DNA of 42,422 nt from JAUILA01 sp964563925. Lineage in GTDB: Bacteria > Bacteroidota > Bacteroidia > Cytophagales > Cyclobacteriaceae. This document shows positions 34,901 through 42,422 of this stretch, in pieces (position 1 is the first letter of the stretch; every line of letters begins with the position of its first letter). The stretch spans positions 1-42,422 of the forward strand of contig CAZLZD010000039.1 of the NCBI GenBank assembly GCA_964563925.1, in the 5' to 3' direction. A model generated the notes under the pieces. It searched no databases, was not told the origin of the DNA, and was given only the letters and a program-made list of their open reading frames with translations. A program made the position numbers and the translations under genes.

Positions 34901-36537
34901 GTGGATCGGATGAAAAACGGCTCATCGGTGATGTTCAGTGCCATCAGATGCGCAGAGTCCAGGGTGGCCCGAACGTTAAACAGGTTTATCCCCTCCCTCA
35001 GATCAATGGAGCCGGTGGTGGTAAGTTTCAGGTTAGGGTCATCGACGCTCAGGTATCCTTCAAAGAACTCCTTGGCAAACCGGGCATCCGTGATGATGTT
35101 GGAGTAGGTATAGTCGTTCACGCCAATTTTACGAACCTCGCCGCGCAGCACGAAATTGGCTTCCTCAATCGTGAAACCGGTCCCTTCGATCTCACCGTTC
35201 ATGGACACCTTCTGGAAATAAGGCTGACCGGTATACCCGCCCAGGTCAAAGTCTGTCATGGTAAGCGAACCGGTGTAGGCAGAGGCATTGATATTCTCTT
35301 CCAGCTTCAGGTTAATGTCAGTACTTATCTGGCCCAGGTTGGTCTGAAAGTCTCCGTTTGCCACAAAGTCATTGGGAAATCCCAGGAACTGGCTGCTCAG
35401 GTACACTTCCGTAAACGGCGCGAGCCTGACAAAGGTGGCTGGCTGTACATACGGTCGCAGGTCCTGTGTTTCGACATAGGAATTATTGAGGTCGAAATCG
35501 ATAAATGTTTCGGTGATTTCAGGTAATCCCACCATTCGCAATCGCCCGTTGATAGAGGTGCTGCGGCCAAAACGGAGGTTGGCCTCATTGAGGGTGAGGT
35601 TATTGACCCGCCCTTCAAAATCCCCGGACAGGCGATAATAGTCTTCCACACCGGAGAAAAAAGTAGCAAAATGACCCAGGTCCTTGCTGTGAATAACGGA
35701 ATTGTTGAAATGGGCGGAGATATTCACCTTGGTGATGAATTCACTCAGTTCAGCCGTATTATTGTAGGAGAATTTTATACTGTCCCTGACCTGCGAATTA
35801 CCTACGTTAAGATCAAGTTCGTAAAATTCCATGGCCGATTGGGAAACCCTGAAGAAGGAAGTCATCTCCTTTATCTGCATACGTGTATCCGGCTGCAATC
35901 CGCGCAGCGAGAGCACATTCATGGAGAGGGTATCACTGGCTGACTCCAGGTTTTCAAACCGTCCGTCGATATCATTAATGGTAAAGTGGTAATAGTCAAA
36001 CCGGTTGAAAATACTGTCCCGATACTGGTCATTATAGATAAAGCGGGCATTATTCAGGGAAAGCTCATCGACACTCAGGTACTTCCGGGTATTTGACTGG
36101 CGCCTGATCAGGGCTTTTACCCTGCGCACAAACTCGGTGATATTGAGGGTCTGGGTTGAATCGTCATAGGGTATTTTCGTGAGATACACCTCCGCCGAAT
36201 CGATAACGATTTCATCGATATTCCTGTTGGCCTGGTCGACCAGTGCACCGAGTGAAAAATCGATCAGCACATCACGGGCATGAATCATTTCATTGGCCGC
36301 CGGGTCGGTTACCCGCAATCCTTCAACCTTGATCTGGTCAAACCAGTCAATGTTGATATGATCCAGTTCGATCGCAAACCCGGTCTGTTCTGAAAGATAT
36401 TCCGAAAGATAGCCGACTATCCGATTCTGGACATACGGTACTTGTATCAGTCCTGCCAGTAAAGCCAACAACAGGAAAAAAGAAAGCAGGACCCATAAAA
36501 TTACCTTGACAAATCGTTTTTTAATAACTTGCGCCAA
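31978..36537 (-). CDS. tamB: TamB-like translocation and assembly/lipid transport protein
   Basis: A 1519-residue inner-membrane-anchored periplasmic protein of the TamB (DUF490)/AsmA-like family. It has an N-terminal membrane helix (about 12-31), then a very long repetitive beta-rich region that folds into a hydrophobic groove, and a C-terminal DUF490 part (about 1040-1480). Such proteins bridge the periplasm and carry phospholipids or help BamA-like TamA assemble outer-membrane proteins. Start is TTG 36537; no ATG precedes the anchor helix. It is divergent from tsaD with only 15 bp between start codons, an arrangement seen in other Bacteroidota. A short acidic C-terminal tail ends the protein. 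Confidence 0.9.
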   Translation of the reverse strand: MAQVIKKRFVKVILWVLLSFFLLLALLAGLIQVPYVQNRIVGYLSEYLSEQTGFAIELDHINIDWFDQIKVEGLRVTDPAANEMIHARDVLIDFSLGALVDQANRNIDEIVIDSAEVYLTKIPYDDSTQTLNITEFVRRVKALIRRQSNTRKYLSVDELSLNNARFIYNDQYRDSIFNRFDYYHFTINDIDGRFENLESASDTLSMNVLSLRGLQPDTRMQIKEMTSFFRVSQSAMEFYELDLNVGNSQVRDSIKFSYNNTAELSEFITKVNISAHFNNSVIHSKDLGHFATFFSGVEDYYRLSGDFEGRVNNLTLNEANLRFGRSTSINGRLRMVGLPEITETFIDFDLNNSYVETQDLRPYVQPATFVRLAPFTEVYLSSQFLGFPNDFVANGDFQTNLGQISTDINLKLEENINASAYTGSLTMTDFDLGGYTGQPYFQKVSMNGEIEGTGFTIEEANFVLRGEVRKIGVNDYTYSNIITDARFAKEFFEGYLSVDDPNLKLTTTGSIDLREGINLFNVRATLDSAHLMALNITDEPFFIRSTLSVDAQGLEVDNVEGRARFKDTYLFYRNKGLELDSLEVIAEKDDTGYRNIHLFSNLFNADIDGRFDFSILARDLARLYKEYKLNFSNDEQAIRAYYASKESDNRDYSFHYDITLSDMDPLLKVFLPEVSISRSSRMYGSYTGGYTSIFSLNTQPDTVMIGPNTFLENDMQFSISKIADSTNVLAMFYINSDEQVLRGINTEDLYFEGIWNNSHIDFELDIDQVAYPNYARLLGTLDFLPGETVLHFMPSDLSILDEKWQVDPNNRILFREKYLVVESLNVFHEDQLISLQGTVSEDPADQMKLSLHSLRLDNLNTITRDKLSGVVNGYAILEDYYNVRKVDSEISVDEFSVEDFLIGDVYGKNLWDNEGRLFNTSLYILREEKRVLDLAGTYKPSETENELAMTANLNETELKVLEPFFNDYFTGIEGTASGIIDISGKLRSPFIRGDGRIQDGSIHVNYLNTDYTFDGGFYLEPNRIGFTRLNLTDTRGERALLSGFIGHQNYKEFEMNLEGIMSSFTVLDTRASDNDLFYGTGIATGEISFLGPVRNMQINATAQTERGTRIFIPIGDTETIEQEEYINFVSLSDSVINKAVEDVKRVDLRGLKLDFDLDITPEAYCEIIFDIKSGDIIRGRGSGDLKLQIDTKGDFNMFGDFEFQEGGYNFTLYNIINKEFQILNSSRITWFGDPYQGILDIKATYDQLASFLPILSQPGGQNDIYQDSQELRRKYPVQVLLNIDGPLLTPAVEFDILARDLPRNIILADGETKDLEFEFMNFKNRIDEQELKRQVFSLIVLRKFSPLQSFNTGGTITSSVSELLSNQLSYWITQVDENLEIDVDLGNFDQEAFNTFQLRLSYTFLDGRLRVTRAGGFTNQENRADISSIAGDWTVEYLLSPDGKFKVKMYNRTTYNPINPNEDNQNTITTGFSIIHTQNFDELREVFKKNKKEPLPLEDEESQEDVPVINIRDEDEETE

Positions 36538-36552
36538 ATTCCAAACTTCTAA

Positions 36553-37563
36553 ATGAGTATAACGATTCTTGCCATAGAGTCATCCTGCGACGATACTTCC
36601 GCTGCACTAATTAAAGACGGTAAAGTACTTAATAATATTGTAGCAACGCAATCTGTGCACCAAAAATATGGCGGTATTGTCCCCGAACTAGCCTCCAGGG
36701 CACATCAACAAAATATCGTGCCAGTTGTCGACCAGGCGCTCCGGGAAGCGGGTGTTGGCCGGGACCAGCTGGATGCGGTGGCCTTCACCGAAGGACCGGG
36801 CCTGCTTGGCAGCCTGCTCGTCGGGGCCAGCTTTGCGAAGGGGCTGGCGTTGTCCATGGATATTCCGCTGATCGGTGTCAACCATATGGAAGCGCATATA
36901 CTCGCTCATTTTATCGATGAGCCAAGGCCTGAATTTCCTTTTCTCTGCCTGACGGTCAGCGGCGGACATACCCAGCTGGTCGTGGTGGAAGATTATCTCA
37001 CCATGAAGGTTATCGGGGAAACCATTGACGATGCAGTGGGGGAGGCCTTCGACAAATCGGCAAAGCTGCTGGGTTTGCCCTATCCAGGAGGACCGTTGAT
37101 TGATAAGTATGCGGCTTCAGGTGACCCTGCCAGGTTCACTTTTCCCCCCGCCGATACCGGCGGACTTACGTTTTCCTTTTCCGGGATCAAGACGGCCATC
37201 CTTTATTTTTTACAGCGGAAGGTGAAGGAGAATGATCAGTTTATTGAGGAGAACCTGGCTGATATCTGCGCCGGCATCCAGGCCAGCCTGATTGATATGC
37301 TGGTACAAAAACTGGTGTTGGCCGCCGAACAGACGGGAATCCGTGAGATAGCCATTGCCGGAGGGGTTTCAGCCAATTCAGGGCTGCGGGCGCGGCTTGA
37401 GGACGAAGCAGCACAGCGGAACTGGAACCTATATATACCTGCCCTTGAATATTGTACCGACAACGCGGGAATGATTGCCATGGCCGCGCATTATAAATAC
37501 CGGGCAGGAAGGTTTAATGAACTGGACAGTACACCCTCGGCAAGACTGAAGATCAATCCATGA
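36553..37563 (+). CDS. tsaD: tRNA N6-adenosine threonylcarbamoyltransferase TsaD
   Basis: A 336-residue TsaD, which joins threonylcarbamoyl to A37 of ANN-reading tRNAs together with TsaB and TsaE. Conserved elements: AIESSCDDTS, GGIVPELASRAHQ, the metal-binding NHMEAHILAH, VSGGHTQL, DDAVGEAFDKSAKLLGLPYPGG, and AGGVSANSGLR, with CTDNAGMIAMAA at the end. Length is normal. Its start is 15 bp from the divergent tamB start, and its stop overlaps the thioesterase start (ATGA), so they are translated together. Confidence 0.95.
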   Translation: MSITILAIESSCDDTSAALIKDGKVLNNIVATQSVHQKYGGIVPELASRAHQQNIVPVVDQALREAGVGRDQLDAVAFTEGPGLLGSLLVGASFAKGLALSMDIPLIGVNHMEAHILAHFIDEPRPEFPFLCLTVSGGHTQLVVVEDYLTMKVIGETIDDAVGEAFDKSAKLLGLPYPGGPLIDKYAASGDPARFTFPPADTGGLTFSFSGIKTAILYFLQRKVKENDQFIEENLADICAGIQASLIDMLVQKLVLAAEQTGIREIAIAGGVSANSGLRARLEDEAAQRNWNLYIPALEYCTDNAGMIAMAAHYKYRAGRFNELDSTPSARLKINP

Positions 37564-37967
37564 AAGACGGGCTCATAGCGGTAGGTGAAACCAGGCAACA
37601 TACCTTTGTGGTCAGACCTGAAGATGTTGCTTCCTTTCAGGGAGAAACCGTGCACGATGTCTGCGCCACCTACACGCTGGCGAGAGAAATTGAATACGCG
37701 TCGCGCTTGTTTGTGCTTGAGCTGAAGGAGGAACAGGAAGAGGGGATCGGAACCGAGCTGACTGTCCGTCATATTTCGCCGGCCTTTCCCGGTGAGACCG
37801 TAACCATTGTGGCAACCCTGGATACACTTACCGACCGGGACGTGATTTGTTCGTATGTGGCCAGGGTGGGAGACAGGGTGGTTGCACGCGGTACCACCGG
37901 TCAAAAGGTATTACCCCGCGAAAGGATACGTGCCCTTTTTGAGCACACCCGGAAAGGCGATCATTAA
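37560..37967 (+). CDS. Hotdog-fold thioesterase (FlK-like)
   Basis: A 135-residue hotdog-fold protein resembling the fluoroacetyl-CoA thioesterase FlK family and related acyl-CoA thioesterases. Visible are RLFVLELKEEQEEGIGTELTV, HISPAFPGETVTIVATLDTL and RVGDRVVARGTTGQKVL, the usual long central helix and strands. Physiological substrates are probably acyl-CoAs. It overlaps tsaD by 4 bp and precedes smpB, which has its own promoter box. Confidence 0.78.
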   Translation: MKDGLIAVGETRQHTFVVRPEDVASFQGETVHDVCATYTLAREIEYASRLFVLELKEEQEEGIGTELTVRHISPAFPGETVTIVATLDTLTDRDVICSYVARVGDRVVARGTTGQKVLPRERIRALFEHTRKGDH

Positions 37968-38002
37968 AAAGGGCTTCCTTTATACGATCGCAATCTTTTT
38001 GC

Positions 38003-38010
38003 TACCTTTG
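38003..38010 (+). promoter_or_regulatory. smpB: -7 box for smpB
   Basis: TACCTTTG matches TAnnTTTG and ends 6 nt before the smpB ATG at 38017, suggesting an almost leaderless transcript. No clear TTTG -33 element is present. Confidence 0.5.
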
Positions 38011-38016
38011 AATCGT

Positions 38017-38487
38017 ATGACAGCAGATAAATCCCGTTTTTCCAATACCGTTCAGGTTAAAAACCGGCGTGCCAGGTATGAGTATGAATTCATGGATACC
38101 TTTATTGCCGGCATTGTCCTGAAAGGGACAGAGATAAAGTCTATCCGGGAAGGGAAAGTCAATCTGACTGATGGATACTGTTATTTTAACAAGGACGGGG
38201 AGTTATTTACAAAAGGAATAAATATTACCCCGTACAGCCAGGGGTCTTTTTACAATCACGAGGCCGATCGGGAGCGCAAGCTGCTCTTGCATAAAAGGGA
38301 GCTCAGGAAGCTTGAAGCCAAGAAGAATGAGAAGGGGCTGACGATTGTACCAATCCGGTTATTTATCAATGACCGCGGTTTTGCGAAGCTTGAAATAGCC
38401 CTGGCCCGCGGAAAGAAAATACACGACAAGCGCGAAAAGATAAAAGAGAAAGATACCCAACGTCAAATTGATCGCCTGAATTTTTAA
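38017..38487 (+). CDS. smpB: SsrA-binding protein SmpB
   Basis: A 156-residue SmpB, the partner of tmRNA in ribosome rescue. It shows the family core: NRRARYEYEFMDTFIAGIVLKG, TEIKSIREGKVNLTDGY, and a C-terminal lysine-rich tail KKIHDKREKIKEKDTQRQ that enters the mRNA channel. The frame runs further upstream, but ATG 38017 is the family start and follows a -7 box. The tmRNA gene ssrA is not in this window. The stop overlaps the next ATG (TAATG). Confidence 0.95.
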   Translation: MTADKSRFSNTVQVKNRRARYEYEFMDTFIAGIVLKGTEIKSIREGKVNLTDGYCYFNKDGELFTKGINITPYSQGSFYNHEADRERKLLLHKRELRKLEAKKNEKGLTIVPIRLFINDRGFAKLEIALARGKKIHDKREKIKEKDTQRQIDRLNF

Positions 38488-39278
38488 TGCACACAGAAGA
38501 GAAAGGAATTTGCCGGCTTTCCATTGTGCCGGTACGCCGTGAGCCGGCAGATCCAAGTGAAATGGTTACCCAGCTCCTGTTCGGGGAGCATTATACCGTG
38601 CATGAGGTGTCGGAGAATGGCAAATGGAAAAGGATCACCATCGCCTATGACGGGTACAGCGGCTGGATCGACCACCGTCAGCATACCAGTATCAGCCAGG
38701 CATATTTTGACCAGATAACCCATTCAGAATACAAGTTGTGCATGGATATTACGTCCAGCATACTCTTCCGAAAAGAACCGGTCATGATTGTCATAGGCAG
38801 TGTGCTGCCCATTTCGACCAGTGAATTGTTCAAAATGGAAGAACAACTTGCCTTCAACGGGGAGGCCAAGAGCCTTGGTCAGCGGCGTGACGTTGAATTC
38901 ATCTTCGAGGTTGCCCGCAAGTACCTGCATGCGCCTTATTTATGGGGAGGAAGAACGCCCTTCGGCATTGATTGCAGCGGGTTCACCCAGATAGTATTCC
39001 GGCTGGCCGGTTATGCCCTGCTCAGGGATGCTTCCCAGCAGGTGGGGCAAGGAATACTGGTAGAGGATATCGGGAGCGCTCAGCCCGGGGATCTGGCCTT
39101 TTTTAATAATGAAAAAGGAAAGATAACTCACGTGGGAATTCTGCTGCCGGACGCAAAAATTATCCATGCTTCCGGTCATGTGCGCATTGATGGGTTCAAT
39201 AAAAATGGCATACTGGATGCCGATTCAGGGCGTATTACCCACACTTTACATTCAATACGAAGAATCCTTCGACCATGA
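38487..39278 (+). CDS. NlpC/P60-type peptidase with N-terminal SH3-like domain, apparently cytoplasmic
   Basis: A 263-residue C40-family peptidase. Residues about 8-70 resemble a bacterial SH3 domain (SIVPVRREPADPSEMVTQLL), followed by a middle SH3-like segment and the NlpC/P60 domain from about 135. The catalytic Cys is in GIDCSGFTQ (C163), His in ITHVGIL (H215) and the third polar residue is probably H227. Relatives such as YkfC cleave gamma-D-glutamyl-diamino acid bonds in murein peptides. I see no signal peptide, suggesting peptide recycling in the cytoplasm rather than wall cutting. It starts within the smpB stop codon. Confidence 0.88.
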   Translation: MHTEEKGICRLSIVPVRREPADPSEMVTQLLFGEHYTVHEVSENGKWKRITIAYDGYSGWIDHRQHTSISQAYFDQITHSEYKLCMDITSSILFRKEPVMIVIGSVLPISTSELFKMEEQLAFNGEAKSLGQRRDVEFIFEVARKYLHAPYLWGGRTPFGIDCSGFTQIVFRLAGYALLRDASQQVGQGILVEDIGSAQPGDLAFFNNEKGKITHVGILLPDAKIIHASGHVRIDGFNKNGILDADSGRITHTLHSIRRILRP

Positions 39279-39331
39279 ATTAAACCACTTTCTATTTTGT
39301 TTTCGAAGGTGTAGTCGTGTAATTTAAAGTG

Positions 39332-39838
39332 ATGAAGCGAAAGGTTCTGGTGCTGAATCAGGATAATACACCCATATCAATCTGTACCGTTCAGCGGGCA
39401 TTTATCCTGAATTACCTTAAAAAAACGGAGTTGGTAAAGCCGGCGAATGGCTATCGTTTACATTCGGTGGACCAGAGCTTTCCGATGCCGGCGGTCATTC
39501 GCCTGACCCGGTATGTACACATTCCGTACAAGGGAGTCGCACTTACCCGGCAGAATGTATTCAAACGCGATAATTTTAATTGTCAGTATTGCGGCACTTC
39601 CCGTGAGCTCACCCTGGACCATGTGGTGCCCAAGTCAAAAGGCGGACGCTCCTCATGGGAAAACCTTATTACAGCCTGCAAGCGGTGCAATGCCAGGAAA
39701 GGTGATTATACGCCCGATCAGGCCGGTATCACCCTGCGTAGAAAACCCTACAAACCCACCTACCTGATGTTTCTCAGGGAATTCTCTGGGTACCATTGTG
39801 AAGAGTGGCATCCTTTCCTGCCAGCCGGAAAGCGCTAA
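39332..39838 (+). CDS. HNH endonuclease-domain protein
   Basis: A 168-residue stand-alone HNH protein. The zinc-binding pairs are CQYC (84-87) and CKRC (116-119), the catalytic-type His follows Asp in LDHVVPKSKGG (H97), and ENLITAC supplies N111. The N-terminal half (VLVLNQDNTPISICTVQRAF) is typical of a widespread HNH family in Bacteroidota and Cyanobacteria. Function is unknown; nothing nearby suggests restriction or mobility. The frame begins at GTG 39329 but ATG 39332 is preferred. Its end overlaps the opposite kinase gene by 4 bp. Confidence 0.9.
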   Translation: MKRKVLVLNQDNTPISICTVQRAFILNYLKKTELVKPANGYRLHSVDQSFPMPAVIRLTRYVHIPYKGVALTRQNVFKRDNFNCQYCGTSRELTLDHVVPKSKGGRSSWENLITACKRCNARKGDYTPDQAGITLRRKPYKPTYLMFLREFSGYHCEEWHPFLPAGKR

Positions 39839-41178
39839 AAAGTAAGGGTAAAGCGTGTATATTCTCCGGGCTCAGAATCCGCTGTAAGACTTCCGTTATG
39901 AAGCTGCATGATCTGCCTGCTCAGGGCCAGCCCGATTCCGCTGCCGGTCTTTTTGGTGGTATAAAAAGGAATAAATATACGGTCCATAGCCTCCCTGACA
40001 ATGCCTTCACCATGATCCTCCACGATGATCCTGACTTGTTTCTGGTTACGCAAGGTCGCATGCAAATAAATGGTGTCACCACGATGAGTGGCTTCAATGG
40101 CGTTTTTAATCAAATTGATAAGAACCTGCTCAATCAGCTCCTCATCTGCGAATACTTCCAGCTCTTCCGGCAGAACACTGTAGTCCAGGATTGTTTCAGA
40201 CTCGGCAAGCTCTGATTTTAATAAGGTCTTTATACGCCGGAATAAATCCGTAATCCTGAGATGCCTCGGAGCCGGCAGGGGAATAGCTGTATAATCACGA
40301 TAGGCATCAATAAAGCGGATAAGGCCCTGGCTTCGGTTCTCAATGGTGGCAAGTCCTTCTTCCAGGTCCCCGGCCGATTCTTCCTCCAGTTCATAATGTC
40401 CGTCTTTCCGGATAAGGTCTTCATCCAGGATGGTTTTCATCGTCCCGGTCAGTGAGGCGATCGGCGTGATCGAATTCATGATCTCATGCCGCAGAACCCG
40501 GGTCAGGTTTTGCCAGGCTTCCAGCTCCTTTTTCTGCAGCTCCGGCTGAATATTCTGTATGGACAACAGCTTGACCCGCCTTCCTTTGAGAATGAGTTCC
40601 GTCGCGTGGATGGCCAGCTGTTCGTTTTCGTGATTGGTGTAAATGGTACTCTTTCCCGGGGCCAGGTCGAAGATTGCCTTGTACAACCGGCTGTTGCCGG
40701 CAATGAGTTCGTCAATATTGCGCAGTCCGAATACGGCCAGGAGCTTCTTGGTGGTTGCGTTGATCAGCTCCACATCTCCCTGCTCATCGAACGCCAGTAA
40801 TCCGGTGTTCACATGCTCCACAATCGTATGGAGGTAATGAAGGTGGGCCTCCTTTTCAGCCCTGGTGGCCCGGAATGCCTCCAGTACTTCATTGAAGGAA
40901 GCGTTGAGCCCCTTAAATGATCCGCCAAGCCTGCTGTCGGACGTGAACGTGGAGACAAAATCAGAATATTTGATGGATTCCAGGAAGCGGGTCAGCTTGC
41001 GGTTGGTAATCTCAAGAAAATAGAATAGTTCATAGAGTTGAATGATCAGGAGCCCGATAAGAACAAAAAAAGCAAAAACTGCCTCCAGTTCAAGCAGGGT
41101 ATACATCATGGTGAATATGGTGATGCTCAGGAGAATTACCCGAACAAGCACCTTGATCCTGAAATTCCTAAAGCCCAT
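39835..41178 (-). CDS. NtrY-like sensor histidine kinase
   Basis: A 447-residue membrane histidine kinase. Two adjacent N-terminal membrane helices (about 10-30 and 33-53) have almost no periplasmic loop, so sensing is likely inside the membrane or cytoplasm. A linker and PAS-like domain (about 110-215) follow, then the phosphoacceptor His231 in VLRHEIMNSITPIASL, and an ATPase domain with INLIKNAIEA, DHGEGI and GSGIGLALSRQIM. Its start overlaps the end of the sigma-54 regulator gene by 11 bp, so the two form a two-component pair. The signal is unknown. Confidence 0.92.
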   Translation of the reverse strand: MGFRNFRIKVLVRVILLSITIFTMMYTLLELEAVFAFFVLIGLLIIQLYELFYFLEITNRKLTRFLESIKYSDFVSTFTSDSRLGGSFKGLNASFNEVLEAFRATRAEKEAHLHYLHTIVEHVNTGLLAFDEQGDVELINATTKKLLAVFGLRNIDELIAGNSRLYKAIFDLAPGKSTIYTNHENEQLAIHATELILKGRRVKLLSIQNIQPELQKKELEAWQNLTRVLRHEIMNSITPIASLTGTMKTILDEDLIRKDGHYELEEESAGDLEEGLATIENRSQGLIRFIDAYRDYTAIPLPAPRHLRITDLFRRIKTLLKSELAESETILDYSVLPEELEVFADEELIEQVLINLIKNAIEATHRGDTIYLHATLRNQKQVRIIVEDHGEGIVREAMDRIFIPFYTTKKTGSGIGLALSRQIMQLHNGSLTADSEPGEYTRFTLTF

Positions 41179-42422
41179 ATTTTTCTAATCTGCGGTAGAG
41201 AGAGGAACGGGTAAGGCCCAGTGCCGTCGCAGCCTGGGTAATATTTCCATTGTATTTTTTCAGCACTTTCCTTATCAGTATCTTTTCCATATCCTCCAGG
41301 TTATATTCTTCGAGCGCCAGTGTCTCTTCACCGTTACCCGGTACGGCCTGGCCCAGGTTAAAATCTTCCGGCTGCAATACGGTGCTTCCACTCATGATGA
41401 CAGCCCGCTCAATGGCATGCTGCAATTCCCTGATATTGCCCGGCCACTGATGTTTTTGCATCCTGCTCATTGCCGCTTCACTTACCTTATTTATCGATTT
41501 CTCATACTTTTTATTGTACTGACGAATGAAATGCTGGGTCAGAAGCGGGATGTCCTCCAGCCGGTCCCTCAGCGGAGGGAGCTTTACTTCAATGGTGTTT
41601 ATGCGGTAAAGTAAATCCTGCCGGAACTTGTTTTCCTTTACCATATCGTACAATGGCATATTGGTAGCGCATATCAGGCGGATATTGATGGGCCTTGATC
41701 GGTTTTCCCCGACCCGGCTTACTGTCCGGTTTTGCAACACAGAGAGTAATTTGGTTTGCAGTGCCATGGAAAGGTTCCCGATCTCATCCAGGAACAACGT
41801 GCCGTTTTCTGCCGCTTCAAAACGACCAGCCCGGTCTTCACGGGCGTCGGTGAAGGCTCCCCGCCTGTGACCAAAGAGTTCGCTTTCAAATAACGTCTCG
41901 CTGATCGATCCAAGATCGACCCCTACAAATATTTCATTCTTACGCGAGGAGTTGGCATGTATGGCCCTGGCAATCAGTTCTTTTCCTGTTCCATTCTCCC
42001 CCAGGATGAGCACATTGGCCTCCGTGTCGGCAACCCGGTCAATGGTGCTGAATACCTTCATCATAGCCGGACTCTTCCCGATAATGTCCTGGTATCGTTC
42101 ATTGATTTTCAGCGAAAGCTCTTTCTGCCGGGAACGCAGCTCTTCCACCTCCATCCTGGATTCCCTTAGCCGCATAGCTGAAAAGATGGTGGCCAGCAGT
42201 TTTTCATTCTCCCACGGTTTGAGAACAAAATCCGTGGCCCCGGCTTTGATCGCCTTTACGGCCATCTGTACGTCTCCGTAGGCCGTGATCAGGACCACAA
42301 CCGCAGACGGGTCGATCTTGAGAATCTGCTCAAGCCAGTAATACCCCTCTTTCCCGCTGCTCACATCTTTGGTGAAATTCATGTCAAGCAGGATCACATC
42401 GTAACTCTCATTATTCAACAGG
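41168..42422 (-). CDS. Sigma-54 response regulator, NtrX/NtrC-like (N-terminus outside window)
   Basis: The frame stays open past the right edge, so the first part of the receiver domain is missing. Present are the phosphorylated Asp in VILLDMNF, the AAA+ domain with GENGTGKE and TLFLDEIGN, the sigma-54 loop GAFTDA in place of GAFTGA, and a complete C-terminal Fis-type helix-turn-helix (NGNITQAATALGLTRSSLYRR). Unlike the regulator at 29.5 kb it can bind DNA. It overlaps the NtrY-like kinase gene by 11 bp and is its likely partner. Target promoters are not in view. Confidence 0.92.
   Translation of the reverse strand, partial: LLNNESYDVILLDMNFTKDVSSGKEGYYWLEQILKIDPSAVVVLITAYGDVQMAVKAIKAGATDFVLKPWENEKLLATIFSAMRLRESRMEVEELRSRQKELSLKINERYQDIIGKSPAMMKVFSTIDRVADTEANVLILGENGTGKELIARAIHANSSRKNEIFVGVDLGSISETLFESELFGHRRGAFTDAREDRAGRFEAAENGTLFLDEIGNLSMALQTKLLSVLQNRTVSRVGENRSRPINIRLICATNMPLYDMVKENKFRQDLLYRINTIEVKLPPLRDRLEDIPLLTQHFIRQYNKKYEKSINKVSEAAMSRMQKHQWPGNIRELQHAIERAVIMSGSTVLQPEDFNLGQAVPGNGEETLALEEYNLEDMEKILIRKVLKKYNGNITQAATALGLTRSSLYRRLEKYGL

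Noticed and set aside
34747..35526. 259-residue reading frame antisense to tamB
   Set aside because: Shadow of the tamB coding strand with no domain or promoter.
39332..39838. Mobile HNH or homing endonuclease
   Set aside because: No intron, intein or repeat around it; family is widespread as an ordinary chromosomal gene.
1..42422. CRISPR arrays, insertion sequences, phage or integron elements
   Set aside because: No spaced direct repeats, transposase or integrase frames were seen on either strand.

Overview
The window looks like a chromosomal segment of a member of the Bacteroidota. The signs are: a short form of AMP nucleosidase; an E1 dehydrogenase with alpha and beta fused in one chain; a 1519-residue TamB next to tsaD; ExbB, a small membrane protein and two ExbD genes in a row; lipoproteins with classical lipoboxes; a LuxE-like acyltransferase; and repeated copies of the Bacteroidota -7 promoter box TAnnTTTG. 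Base composition is moderate and looks more AT-rich at the left edge and in parts of the surface-polysaccharide genes. I saw no insertion sequence, phage gene, CRISPR array or plasmid gene. I cannot name the genus.

Layout. 1-3 kb: the start of a LamG-type lipoprotein that runs off the window, a paaA gene without its usual partners, its TetR-type neighbour, a small four-helix membrane protein and an unlisted 37-residue membrane peptide. 3-8.5 kb: cell-surface glycan genes (two GT4 glycosyltransferases, a sulfotransferase-like protein, a Wzx-type flippase and a methyltransferase), with ruvC heading the minus-strand operon. 9.06-14.03 kb: a tightly overlapping plus-strand operon of an LPG-synthase-like membrane protein, two GT2 enzymes with the QxxRW motif, a SpoIIE/PP2C phosphatase and a NodB deacetylase. 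This is the best candidate here for an undescribed envelope-glycan system. 14.1-20.5 kb: TatD nuclease, type I asparaginase, tRNA-Ser(GGA), then the ExbB-ExbD motor operon, a strong terminator, an MFS transporter and a third, outlying ExbD. 20.4-25 kb: SLC13-type permease, AMP nucleosidase, a solo HsdR_N-domain protein and alanine dehydrogenase. 25-29.5 kb: the fused E1 dehydrogenase, two lipoproteins (one of 42 residues) and a LuxE-like enzyme.

29.5-36.5 kb is a minus-strand run: tamB, a DUF2279-like protein, RNase P RNA (rnpB) and a sigma-54-type response regulator without a DNA-binding domain, whose start codon lies 19 nt after the RNase P RNA. 36.5-39.8 kb is a plus-strand housekeeping run: tsaD, a hotdog thioesterase, smpB, an NlpC/P60 peptidase and an HNH endonuclease. 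The right edge holds an overlapping NtrY-like kinase and NtrX-like regulator; the regulator is cut by the window end.

Many start sites were moved downstream of the longest possible frame because the extra N-terminus overlaps a neighbour or does not fit the family. Several genes appear to use TTG or GTG starts. In four genes the TAnnTTTG box lies only 4-6 nt from the start codon, which suggests leaderless or nearly leaderless mRNAs.
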